Shown here: piece by piece, positions 56,814-64,000 of the stretch
Layout: each line of letters begins with the position of its first letter
How positions within the stretch are numbered: the first letter of the stretch is position 1
NCBI RefSeq assembly: GCF_001544515.1
Contig: NZ_FCOL02000009.1
Coordinates: 1 to 64,000 of the forward strand
Source of the DNA: Caballeronia terrestris
GTDB lineage: Bacteria; Pseudomonadota; Gammaproteobacteria; Burkholderiales; Burkholderiaceae
Direction: 5' to 3'
Length of the DNA: 64,000 nucleotides
Made by a program: the position numbers and the translations under genes
The notes under the pieces: generated by a model
What the model was told of the DNA's origin: nothing
Database searches by the model: none
Seen by the model: only the letters and a program-made list of their open reading frames with translations

Positions 56814-57896
56814 TCACGCGCGGCCCTGCTCGAAATCCTTCATGTATTCGACGAGCGTCTTCACGCCCTCGAACGGCACCGCGTTGTAGATCGATGCCCG
56901 CATGCCGCCTACGGACTTGTGGCCCTTCAGTTGCAGCAGCCCGCGCGCTTTCGCGCCGGCCAGGAAATCGGCGTTGCGCGATTCGTCGGCGAGGAAGAAC
57001 GGCACGTTCATGCGCGATCGCGACTGGCGCTCCACCTTGTTGACGTAGAAATTGCTCGAATCGATGGTGTCGTAGAGCAGCTTCGCCTTCTCGGCGTTGC
57101 GCGCTTCGATTGCTGACAGGCCGCCCTGCTTCTTCAGCCACTTGAAGACCAGCCCCGCGATGTAGATCGCGTAGGTGGGCGGCGTGTTGTACATCGAATT
57201 GTTCTCGGCAACCGTCTTCCATTCGAACGCGGACGGGCAGATCGGCAGCGCGCGGTCGAGCAGGTCTTCGCGCACGATCACGACGGTCACGCCCGCCATG
57301 CCGATGTTTTTCTGCGCGCCGCCGAAGAGCACGCCGTACTTGGCGATGTCCATCGGGCGCGAAAGAATGTGCGACGAAGCATCCGCGACGAGCGGAATAT
57401 CGCCGAGATCGGGGATTTCGAAGGTCTCGACGCCGTCGATGGTTTCGTTCGTGCACAGATGCACGTAGGCGGGATCGTCGGAGAGATGCCACTCGGCGAT
57501 GTGCGGCACGTGCGTGAAGCCCTGCTCCGTCTTGCCGTTCGCGGCGATGTGCGGGGCGCCGTATTTCTGCGCTTCCTTGAACGACTTCTGCGACCACGAA
57601 CCGGTCACGATGAAATCGGCGGTCTTCTTCGTGCCGAGCATGTTCATCGGCACGATGGCGTTCTCGCCAATCCCACCGCCCTGCAGAAACAGAATCCGAT
57701 GCGATGCCGGCACGCTCAGCAACTCGCGCAGGTCGGTAAGCGCGGCTTCGTGGATCGACATGAATTCGGCGCCGCGATGGCTCATTTCCATCACGCTCAT
57801 GCCGCTGCCGTTCCAGTCGAGCATTTCGTCGGCCGCTTGGCGCAGCACTTCTTCGGGCATCGCCGCAGGACCGGCGGAGAAATTGAACACGCGCAT
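56814..57896 (-). CDS. serC: Phosphoserine aminotransferase
   Basis: SerC makes O-phosphoserine for serine, and also serves pyridoxal phosphate synthesis. The 360 residues open [18 protein letters not shown], with [30 protein letters not shown] (PLP phosphate) and [17 protein letters not shown] (PLP Lys), then [22 protein letters not shown] at the end. ATG at 57896 by family start. First enzyme gene of the aromatic block. Confidence 0.97.
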   Translation of the reverse strand: MRVFNFSAGPAAMPEEVLRQAADEMLDWNGSGMSVMEMSHRGAEFMSIHEAALTDLRELLSVPASHRILFLQGGGIGENAIVPMNMLGTKKTADFIVTGSWSQKSFKEAQKYGAPHIAANGKTEQGFTHVPHIAEWHLSDDPAYVHLCTNETIDGVETFEIPDLGDIPLVADASSHILSRPMDIAKYGVLFGGAQKNIGMAGVTVVIVREDLLDRALPICPSAFEWKTVAENNSMYNTPPTYAIYIAGLVFKWLKKQGGLSAIEARNAEKAKLLYDTIDSSNFYVNKVERQSRSRMNVPFFLADESRNADFLAGAKARGLLQLKGHKSVGGMRASIYNAVPFEGVKTLVEYMKDFEQGRA

Positions 57897-57965
57897 CTGA
57901 GAACCCCGAATGGCCAGGCGCGGCGGGAAGGAACCACTCGTACTGAAAACCGCGCCCGGAAAAGA

Positions 57966-57999
57966 AATGGCTGTTTGCGCTTTCGCGCAAACAGCCATT
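57966..57999 (-). terminator. 15-bp perfect hairpin with GNRA loop between the DUF2059 gene and serC
   Basis: Arms 57966-57980 (AATGGCTGTTTGCGC) and 57985-57999. On the minus strand the loop reads GAAA closed by C-G, a very stable GNRA tetraloop, followed by TCTTTTCC. It lies 75 bases after the DUF2059 stop and 70 before serC. Best read as an intrinsic terminator, alternatively a serC leader element. Confidence 0.65.
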
Positions 58000-58073
58000 A
58001 TCGCACCGTCCTGAAAACCCGCCAATCCGAGGGACGCCGCGCGGCGGCCTTCAGGACCGGCGAGCCAGCGGGC

Positions 58074-58685
58074 TTACTTGCCCGGCTTGACGTCGGCCAC
58101 TTCCTTGTCGGCCTGCGTGCGCGTCGCCTTGATGGCTTGCGGCATGTATTTCTGCATCAGGCCGTTCACGACGTCGCGGCCAACCTGATCCTGCACCTGG
58201 ATGAACTTGCGACCGGTCGGGCTCTTGTAGAACGCCGTCAGATCCTTGATTTCGTCCGTGGTGTAGTACTTCGCGTAGGCGTCGAACTGGGCCTTCATCG
58301 CGTCCTGGCGGAACGAGTCCGTTGCGAACACCTGGCCTGCCGAGTCAACCAGCTTCGGCACGGCGTTCTTCTGCAGCGACGGCACGGCGGCCTGCTTCTG
58401 CTTGTCGTTCAGCGACTTGTTCTCGGAGAGCGCGTCCGAAAGAATAGCCGGGACGAGTTGCTTCGATTGCATTTGCGCGCTGTTGCCGATGGCGCCAACG
58501 AGCTTCTGCGCATCGATTGCTGCCAGCAGATCGTTGATGGCTGCCTGCTTCGCGGAGTCGACCGGGGCTGCCGCAGCGGCCGCCGGAGCGGCCTGATTCG
58601 GCGCCTGGTTTTGCAGCGACTGGGCCATTGCGAAGGTCGGTACGAAAGCAGCCAGCAACATCCACTGTTTAAATCGTTTTTGCAT
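58074..58685 (-). CDS. DUF2059 domain exported protein
   Basis: A 203-residue protein with a signal peptide (MQKRFKQWMLLAAFVPTFAM, cut after AMA near 21), a low-complexity Gln/Ala/Pro linker to about 42, then DUF2059 in the C-terminal half (YAKYYTTDEIKDLTAFYKSPTGRKFIQVQDQVGRDV). Periplasmic, function unknown. The ATG at 58685 has GGGAG five bases upstream; the adjacent ATG is too close. A gene of this kind between gyrA and serC is common in the family. Confidence 0.9.
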   Translation of the reverse strand: MQKRFKQWMLLAAFVPTFAMAQSLQNQAPNQAAPAAAAAAPVDSAKQAAINDLLAAIDAQKLVGAIGNSAQMQSKQLVPAILSDALSENKSLNDKQKQAAVPSLQKNAVPKLVDSAGQVFATDSFRQDAMKAQFDAYAKYYTTDEIKDLTAFYKSPTGRKFIQVQDQVGRDVVNGLMQKYMPQAIKATRTQADKEVADVKPGK

Positions 58686-58879
58686 CATTACTCCCTTTGA
58701 AAAGTATTCAATCGCAGCCGTGCGACGCAGCTTCGCCGCTCGCGGCGTCACTCGTCGTTTGACGAGCGAAACCCGGCGGCCAAGCCCCAGGTCGCACAAC
58801 CAGATCCATTCAGGCTTTTGAAAGCAGAACACGAGTCGCGCAAGAGAAGCGCGACTCAGGCAACGGCGCATGCAGCCAA

Positions 58880-61528
58880 TTAAACCGCATCACCGTTGTC
58901 GTCATTCTTCTCATCGCCGGTCTCGGTGCTCCCGCTCGCGTCATCTTCGACGTCCGCGTCCAGCTCGACCTCAGCTTCCGCTTCGGCGATGTGCTGCAGT
59001 CCCGAGAGCTTCGTCCCCTCGTCAAGACTGATGAGTGTAACACCTTGGGTTGCGCGCCCCATTTCGCGTATCTCGGAAACACGGGTGCGGATCAGGACGC
59101 CGGAATTGGCGATCAGCATGATCTCGCTTTCCGGCTCGACGAGCGTCGCGGCGACGACCTTGCCGTTACGTTCCGACGTCTGGATCGCGATCATGCCCTT
59201 TGTGCCGCGGCCGTGACGCGTGTACTCGTTGATCGGCGTGCGCTTGCCGTATCCATTCTCCGTTGCCGTCAGCACCGACTGGTTTTCCCCGCCCGCGACG
59301 AGCAGTGCTATGACCTGCTGGCCGTCCTCAAGTTGCATGCCGCGCACGCCGCGCGCTTCGCGGCCCATCGCGCGGACGTCGTTTTCGTCGAAACGGACGG
59401 CCTTGCCGGAATCGGAGAACAGCATGACGTCGTGTTCGCCGTCGGTAATGGCCGCGCCGATAAGGTAATCGCCTTCATCGAGCCCGACCGCGATGATGCC
59501 CTTGCGCAGCGGCCGGCTGAACGCTTCGAGTGGCGTCTTCTTGACGGTGCCGAGCGCGGTCGCCATGAAGACGTATTTGTCGGCGGAGAATTCCTTGATC
59601 GGCAGCACGACGTTGATCTTCTCGCCTTCCTGCAGCGGGAACATATTGACGATCGGCCGGCCGCGCGAGTTGCGCGAGCCCTGCGGCACTTCGTAGACCT
59701 TGATCCAGTACACGCGGCCGCGGTTCGAGAAGCACAGCATGTGATCGTGCGTGTTCGCGATGAAGAGCGTGTCGATCCAGTCGTCTTCCTTCATCTGCGT
59801 GGCTTGCTTGCCGCGCCCGCCGCGCTTCTGCGCGCGATATTCCGACAACGGTTGCGACTTTACGTAACCCGTATGCGACATGGTCACGACCATTTCCTGC
59901 GGCGTGATCAGGTCTTCGGTGTTCAGCTCGGTCGCGTTCATCTCGATACGCGAACGGCGCTCGTCGCCGAATTCGTTTCGCACCTGGCCGAGCTCATCGA
60001 CGATGATCTGACGAATCCGCTCCGGCCGCGCCAGGATATCGAGCAGGTCGGCGATCTGCGCCATCACCTCGCGATACTCGCTGACGATCTTGTCCTGTTC
60101 GAGCCCCGTCAGGCGCTGCAGGCGCATCTGCAGAATTTCCTGCGCCTGGATGTCCGACAATCTATATTGGCCGTCTTCCTGCAGGCCATACGCCGGGTTC
60201 AGCCCCTCCGGCCGATACGCGATGCGCCCACCGACCGCTTCCGTCTCGGTGCGCGTGAGCATTTCGCGCACGAGCTGCGAATCCCACGAGCGGTTCATCA
60301 GCTCCTGCTTCGCGACCGGCGGCGTGGGCGCGGCCTTGATGATCCCGATGAAGTCGTCGATGTTCGCCAGCGCGACCGCGAGACCTTCGAGGATGTGGCC
60401 CCGATCCCGCGCCTTGCGCAGTTCGTATACAGTGCGCCGCGTGAGTACTTCCCGCCGATGCGACAGAAAGCACTCCAGCATTTCCTTCAGATTCAACAAC
60501 TTGGGCTGGCCGTCGACGAGCGCGACCATGTTCATGCCGAAGGTGTCCTGAAGCTGCGTCTGTTTATATAGATTGTTGAGAATGACCTCGGGCACTTCGC
60601 CGCGCTTCAGCTCGATCACGACGCGCATGCCGCTCTTGTCGGATTCGTCGCGGATATCGGAGATGCCCTCGATCTTCTTTTCGTTGACGAGTTCGGCGAT
60701 GCGCTCGAGCAGCGTGCGCTTGTTCACCTGATACGGAATCTCGTCGACGATGATCGCCATGCGCTGGCCGCGGTCGATTTCCTCGAAGTGCGTGGTCGCG
60801 CGCATCACCACCCGGCCGCGCCCGGTGCGGTAACCGTCGCGCACGCCCGCGACGCCGTAGATCACGCCCGCTGTCGGGAAATCTGGCGCCGGCACGATTT
60901 CGATCAGTTCGTCGACGGTGGTGTCGGGGTTGTTCAGCAGGTGCAGACACGCATCGACGATTTCGCGCAGGTTATGCGGCGGAATGTTCGTCGCCATGCC
61001 GACCGCGATGCCCGCCGAGCCATTGATCAGCAGATTGGGGATACGCGCCGGGAGAACGAGCGGCTCGTTCTCGCTGCCGTCGTAGTTCGGGCCGAAGTCG
61101 ACGGTCTCTTTATCGATATCCGCGAGCAGTTCGTGACCGATCTTGGCCATGCGGATTTCGGTGTAGCGCATGGCGGCAGCGTTGTCGCCGTCGACCGAAC
61201 CGAAGTTGCCCTGCCCGTCCACCAGCATGTAGCGCAGCGAAAACGGCTGCGCCATGCGCACGATGGTCTCATATACAGAGGCGTCGCCGTGCGGGTGATA
61301 TTTACCGATCACGTCGCCGACGATACGCGCCGACTTCTTGTAGGCGCGGTTCCAGTCGTTGTTCAACTCGTGCATCGAATACAGCGCGCGACGATGCACC
61401 GGCTTCAGGCCATCGCGGACATCGGGAAGCGCCCGTCCGACGATCACGCTCATCGCGTAATCGAGATACGAACGGCGCATTTCCTCCTCGAGGGAGATTG
61501 GCAGAGTCTCTTTGGCGAATTGATCCAT
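58880..61528 (-). CDS. gyrA: DNA gyrase subunit A
   Basis: GyrA (882 residues) cuts and rejoins DNA in negative supercoiling. The N-terminal domain has [16 protein letters not shown], the catalytic Tyr122 (AAMRYTEIR), and numbering identical to E. coli through this region. The quinolone pocket reads GDASVYET: Ala83, Ser84, Glu87 instead of Ser83, Ala84, Asp87 in E. coli. The GyrA box is present as QKRGGRG, needed for DNA wrapping. The C-terminus ends in a long acidic tail (about 35 residues of Asp/Glu). Start chosen as [10 protein letters not shown]. Confidence 0.98.
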   Translation of the reverse strand: MDQFAKETLPISLEEEMRRSYLDYAMSVIVGRALPDVRDGLKPVHRRALYSMHELNNDWNRAYKKSARIVGDVIGKYHPHGDASVYETIVRMAQPFSLRYMLVDGQGNFGSVDGDNAAAMRYTEIRMAKIGHELLADIDKETVDFGPNYDGSENEPLVLPARIPNLLINGSAGIAVGMATNIPPHNLREIVDACLHLLNNPDTTVDELIEIVPAPDFPTAGVIYGVAGVRDGYRTGRGRVVMRATTHFEEIDRGQRMAIIVDEIPYQVNKRTLLERIAELVNEKKIEGISDIRDESDKSGMRVVIELKRGEVPEVILNNLYKQTQLQDTFGMNMVALVDGQPKLLNLKEMLECFLSHRREVLTRRTVYELRKARDRGHILEGLAVALANIDDFIGIIKAAPTPPVAKQELMNRSWDSQLVREMLTRTETEAVGGRIAYRPEGLNPAYGLQEDGQYRLSDIQAQEILQMRLQRLTGLEQDKIVSEYREVMAQIADLLDILARPERIRQIIVDELGQVRNEFGDERRSRIEMNATELNTEDLITPQEMVVTMSHTGYVKSQPLSEYRAQKRGGRGKQATQMKEDDWIDTLFIANTHDHMLCFSNRGRVYWIKVYEVPQGSRNSRGRPIVNMFPLQEGEKINVVLPIKEFSADKYVFMATALGTVKKTPLEAFSRPLRKGIIAVGLDEGDYLIGAAITDGEHDVMLFSDSGKAVRFDENDVRAMGREARGVRGMQLEDGQQVIALLVAGGENQSVLTATENGYGKRTPINEYTRHGRGTKGMIAIQTSERNGKVVAATLVEPESEIMLIANSGVLIRTRVSEIREMGRATQGVTLISLDEGTKLSGLQHIAEAEAEVELDADVEDDASGSTETGDEKNDDNGDAV

Positions 61529-62202
61529 TATCCGTGTCTTGAACTGTGCGGCGACAGCACGCCGCGAAGGCCGTCAGAGGCGCTTTCGGACCTGTTTTGC
61601 TGTCGCTTGCAAACGACGCCGCGAACGCAGCGAATCCCATAATTCTAACATGCGCGACATCTGCGCCCGGCCGCGGTACGTATACAGAGGGGTGAATGGA
61701 ATAGCGGAGGGATTCCGACCGTATACCTTCGACGCGTGTCAACTGCGGCTCGGAAACTCTGACATGAAGCGCGTCGGTGACGGCTCGGAAAGCGCTTACA
61801 AATTGCTTCAAGACAGCGCGTGAATTCGTCAGGTGAACCGGCTATGATGCCGCCTCACATGTTTGGACCCTTTCACGCGATCGGGCGAAAAACCGCTGAA
61901 AAATGCGAGAAGTGGCACGCAAAATGCGCAAGCCGCGCGCGCAAGACGGCCCCATTCGTTTCCTGTCCCTTTCTTGTTGCTCATGCACCACATATGGTTG
62001 CGGGTCTATAGGAGCAGGGATATTTTTTATCGGTGCAAGGGAACGATATGGCAAAATGCCAACGCACAAAGTTAGACACTGCTCGAAGTCTACACGGCGC
62101 GTTTTGTTCCGCGGTAATGTTATACTTCGAGCAATGTATGACTTGTCTTTGTCAACAGGCTCGCAGTAAACCTGCGGTAATCTCAATTTCGAGAGGAGAA
62201 AT
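61529..62202. other. Intergenic region of 674 bases between gyrA and ompA
   Basis: I see no credible gene. Open frames such as 61842-62483 (-) run into ompA and show no family resemblance. Near the right end, TGCTCGAAGT (62080-62089) and ACTTCGAGCA (62124-62133) form a perfect 10-bp inverted repeat that encloses or touches a good -10, TATACT (62121-62126), with a poor -35; this is likely the ompA control region. GCGGTAAT occurs at 62111 and TGCGGTAA again at 62173. The left half would hold the gyrA promoter, which I could not place. Confidence 0.6.
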
Positions 62203-62853
62203 ATGAATAAACTTTCAAAGCTCGCGTTCATTGCAGCTACCGCAGTTATGGCTGCATCGGCTTCGGCACAGTCGGTGCCGGCATCGCGACAAGCCGTGAA
62301 CGACAACTGGGTGAACGGCACGGGCGAATACGTGTGGATGAACGGCACGAACGAGCTTTGCTGGCGCGATGCGTTCTGGACGCCGGCCACGGCAAACGCA
62401 AAGTGCGACGGCGCGCTGGTCGCTACAGCACCGACGCCGCCGGCACAGGTCGCTCCGCCCGCTATCGTGAGCCAAAAGGTCACCTACCAAGCTGACGCTC
62501 TGTTCGACTTCGACAAGGCAGTCCTGAAGCCGGCTGGTAAGGAAAAGCTCGACGATCTCGCATCGAAGATCGGCGGCCTGAACCTGGAAGTCGTGGTCGC
62601 TACCGGCTACACCGACCGCATCGGTTCGGACAAGTACAACGATCGCCTGTCCCTGCGTCGTGCTCAAGCTGTCAAGGCATACCTGGTCAGCAAGGGCATC
62701 GAAGCCAACCGTATCTACACGGAAGGCAAGGGCAAGAAGAACCCGGTCACGACCGGTTGCAACCAGAAGAACCGCAAGCAACTCATCGCCTGCCTCGCAC
62801 CGGATCGTCGCGTGGAAGTCGAAGTTGTGGGTACCTCGCGCGCTCCGCAGTAA
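62203..62853 (+). CDS. ompA: OmpA family outer membrane protein
   Basis: A 216-residue envelope protein. Signal peptide MNKLSKLAFIAATAVMAASA (cut after ASA near 22), a short domain with NDNWVNGTGEYVWMNGTNELCWRD common to Burkholderia OmpA proteins, a Pro-rich linker, then the peptidoglycan-binding OmpA domain (ALFDFDKAVLKPAGKEKLDDLA, GYTDRIGSDKYNDRLSLRRAQAV, DRRVEVEV). No beta-barrel is present. Strong ribosome site AGAGGAGA. Codon use is less biased to G/C than neighbours in places, fitting high expression. Confidence 0.95.
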   Translation: MNKLSKLAFIAATAVMAASASAQSVPASRQAVNDNWVNGTGEYVWMNGTNELCWRDAFWTPATANAKCDGALVATAPTPPAQVAPPAIVSQKVTYQADALFDFDKAVLKPAGKEKLDDLASKIGGLNLEVVVATGYTDRIGSDKYNDRLSLRRAQAVKAYLVSKGIEANRIYTEGKGKKNPVTTGCNQKNRKQLIACLAPDRRVEVEVVGTSRAPQ

Positions 62854-62878
62854 TAGCGCAAGAGTTACCGCAGGATCG

Positions 62879-62906
62879 AACCCCCGCCTCGGCGGGGGTT
62901 TTTTTA
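62879..62906 (+). terminator. Rho-independent terminator of ompA
   Basis: AACCCCCGCC-TC-GGCGGGGGTT then T run to about 62905. A perfect GC-rich stem 25 bases past the stop. Confidence 0.95.
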
Positions 62907-62988
62907 TGTCCGCGCGGCGAGCGTGGTTTCGGCGCCGGCGTGGTAGCCGTTTGCCCCGCGCGACGCTCAGGCGCACCACCCACCGCTT

Positions 62989-63017
62989 TTGCCCGCCCCA
63001 TTCGGCGCCTATATACT
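62989..63017 (+). promoter_or_regulatory. Sigma-70 promoter of ubiG-gph
   Basis: TTGCCC (62989-62994), 17 bases, TATACT (63012-63017). Start expected near 63024, 34 bases before the ubiG ATG. The -10 matches 5 of 6 and the spacing is ideal. Confidence 0.7.
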
Positions 63018-63057
63018 CGGGGCTAATCATCACGACATCAGGAAGGCTGCTTTCACC

Positions 63058-63756
63058 ATGACGAACGTCGATCCCCACGAACTTCAGAAATTCAGCGAGC
63101 TCGCGCATCGCTGGTGGGACCCGAACGCCGAGTTCAAGCCGCTGCACGAACTGAATCCCGTGCGGCTGGACTGGATCGACGCCCACGCGCATCTGATGGG
63201 CAAGCGCGTGCTCGACATCGGCTGCGGCGGCGGCATTCTGTCCGAATCGATGGCGACGCGCGGCGCGACTGTCAAAGGCATCGACCTCGCGACGAGCGCG
63301 CTCGGCGTCGCGGATCTGCATAGCCTCGAGAGCGGCGTCGAAGTCGCGTACGAGGAAATCTCGGCCGAGGCGCTTGCCGCACGCGAACCCGGCACGTACG
63401 ACATCGTCACCTGCATGGAGATGCTCGAACACGTGCCGAATCCGGCGGGCACCGTCGCGGCGTGCGCGTCGCTCGTGAAGCCGGGCGGCTGGGTGTTCTT
63501 TTCCACGCTGAACCGCAATCCGAAGGCGTATCTCTTCGCCGTGATCGGCGCCGAGTACATCGCGCGGATGCTGCCCAAGGGCACGCACGACTACGCGCGC
63601 TTCATCAAGCCGTCGGAGCTCGCGGGCTTCGCGCGCGCAGCCGAGCTAGCGCCGGTCGACATCAAGGGCATCACGTACCGGCCGCTGAGCAAGCACTTCG
63701 GCCTTTCCAGCGACACCAGCATCAACTACCTGATGGCTTGCCGCCGCGAAGCCTGA
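63058..63756 (+). CDS. ubiG: Ubiquinone biosynthesis O-methyltransferase UbiG
   Basis: UbiG carries out both O-methylations in ubiquinone synthesis. The 232 residues show [29 protein letters not shown] (the UbiG N-terminus), SAM motif [17 protein letters not shown] (about 50-65), [11 protein letters not shown] and [21 protein letters not shown] at 63058 is chosen by family start. The gph gene follows after 4 bases. Confidence 0.97.
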   Translation: MTNVDPHELQKFSELAHRWWDPNAEFKPLHELNPVRLDWIDAHAHLMGKRVLDIGCGGGILSESMATRGATVKGIDLATSALGVADLHSLESGVEVAYEEISAEALAAREPGTYDIVTCMEMLEHVPNPAGTVAACASLVKPGGWVFFSTLNRNPKAYLFAVIGAEYIARMLPKGTHDYARFIKPSELAGFARAAELAPVDIKGITYRPLSKHFGLSSDTSINYLMACRREA

Positions 63757-63760
63757 CGCC

Positions 63761-64000
63761 ATGAACCACGACGATCTGACGGGCGAACAAAAACCGACGG
63801 TCCTGCCCGACGACCCTACCCCGCTGCCGCAAGCACTCATCGACGACGACCGCCTGGGCCTCTGCCAGGCGGTCCTGTTCGACCTCGACGGCACCATCGC
63901 CGACACCGCGCCGGACCTCGTCGCGGCCGTCAACAAGATGCGCCACGACCGCGGGCTCGAAATGCGGCCGCTTGAAATGCTGCGGCCGTTCGCATCGGCG
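63761..64000 (+). CDS. gph: Phosphoglycolate phosphatase, 5' part (runs off the window)
   Basis: The first 80 codons of a HAD-family phosphatase. A 36-residue leader precedes motif I AVLFDLDGTIADTAPDL, where the two Asp are nucleophile and acid; NKMRHDRGLEMRPL follows in the cap region. This, together with its place after ubiG, marks phosphoglycolate phosphatase, which removes 2-phosphoglycolate. The frame is still open at the window end, so the gene is incomplete here. Confidence 0.88.
   Translation, partial: MNHDDLTGEQKPTVLPDDPTPLPQALIDDDRLGLCQAVLFDLDGTIADTAPDLVAAVNKMRHDRGLEMRPLEMLRPFASA

Noticed and set aside
61842..62483. 213-codon minus-strand frame across the gyrA-ompA gap
   Set aside because: Covers the ompA signal region in antisense, has no ribosome site and no recognised domain.
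1..64000. Defence system, prophage, biosynthetic cluster or CRISPR
   Set aside because: No integrase, transposase, Cas, restriction, toxin-antitoxin, NRPS or PKS signature was found among the translated products.

Overview
This window is chromosomal housekeeping DNA from a member of the Burkholderiaceae, most like Burkholderia sensu lato (Paraburkholderia or Caballeronia). The evidence is high GC with strong G/C third positions, gene neighbourhoods typical of that family (rpsP-rimM-trmD-rplS; gyrA-serC-pheA-hisC-tyrA-aroA-cmk-rpsA-ihfB-lapAB; udg-hldA-hldD; etfBA with an acyl-CoA dehydrogenase; dadA with an Lrp regulator), and protein sequences that read as beta-proteobacterial. The genus call is inference. 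I saw no prophage, insertion sequence, CRISPR array, integrative element, tRNA or rRNA gene.

Layout. 0-7.4 kb: AzlCD amino acid exporter, an unknown 255-residue protein, a UvrD/Rep helicase with a LexA box, two small secreted Lys/Ala-rich proteins, an S4-domain protein and a MATE pump. 7.5-15.4 kb: a PLD-family lipoprotein, fumC, a methyltransferase, an acyl-CoA thioesterase, a small lipoprotein, an ArsR regulator and thyA. 15.4-18.3 kb: a sigma-54 activator of the VpsR type, a 510-base AT-rich intergenic region with a sigma-54 promoter and a possible small RNA, a Pro-rich small protein, and folA. 18.3-26.3 kb: pmbA, darP, mog, orn, an M48 protease, rsgA, a DUF2007 protein, a CbiB-like protein and a Nudix CoA pyrophosphatase. 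26.3-30.6 kb: the rpsP operon, a TM2 protein and an SOS-box radical SAM gene. 30.6-42.3 kb: lrp/dadA, acyl-CoA dehydrogenase and etfBA under a palindromic operator, metNIQ, a lysophospholipase-like hydrolase, a histone-deacetylase-like protein and mltB.

42.3-61.5 kb is almost entirely minus strand. Transcription runs from gyrA through a DUF2059 protein, serC, pheA, hisC, tyrA, aroA, cmk, rpsA, ihfB, lapA, lapB, udg, hldA and hldD, then comEA-like and cysM genes. It joins aromatic amino acid and serine synthesis, translation, nucleoid architecture and LPS assembly. After a 674-base gap come ompA, ubiG and the 5' end of gph on the plus strand.

I did not find an undescribed multi-gene system. 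The points most worth a second look are regulatory: (1) the 16.9-17.7 kb region, with a candidate structured RNA and a sigma-54 promoter next to a sigma-54 activator; (2) two LexA boxes overlapping good promoters, one of which moves the helicase start; (3) an 18-bp perfect palindrome ahead of etfBA; (4) a GyrA quinolone pocket with Ala83/Ser84/Glu87; and (5) several long perfect hairpins.
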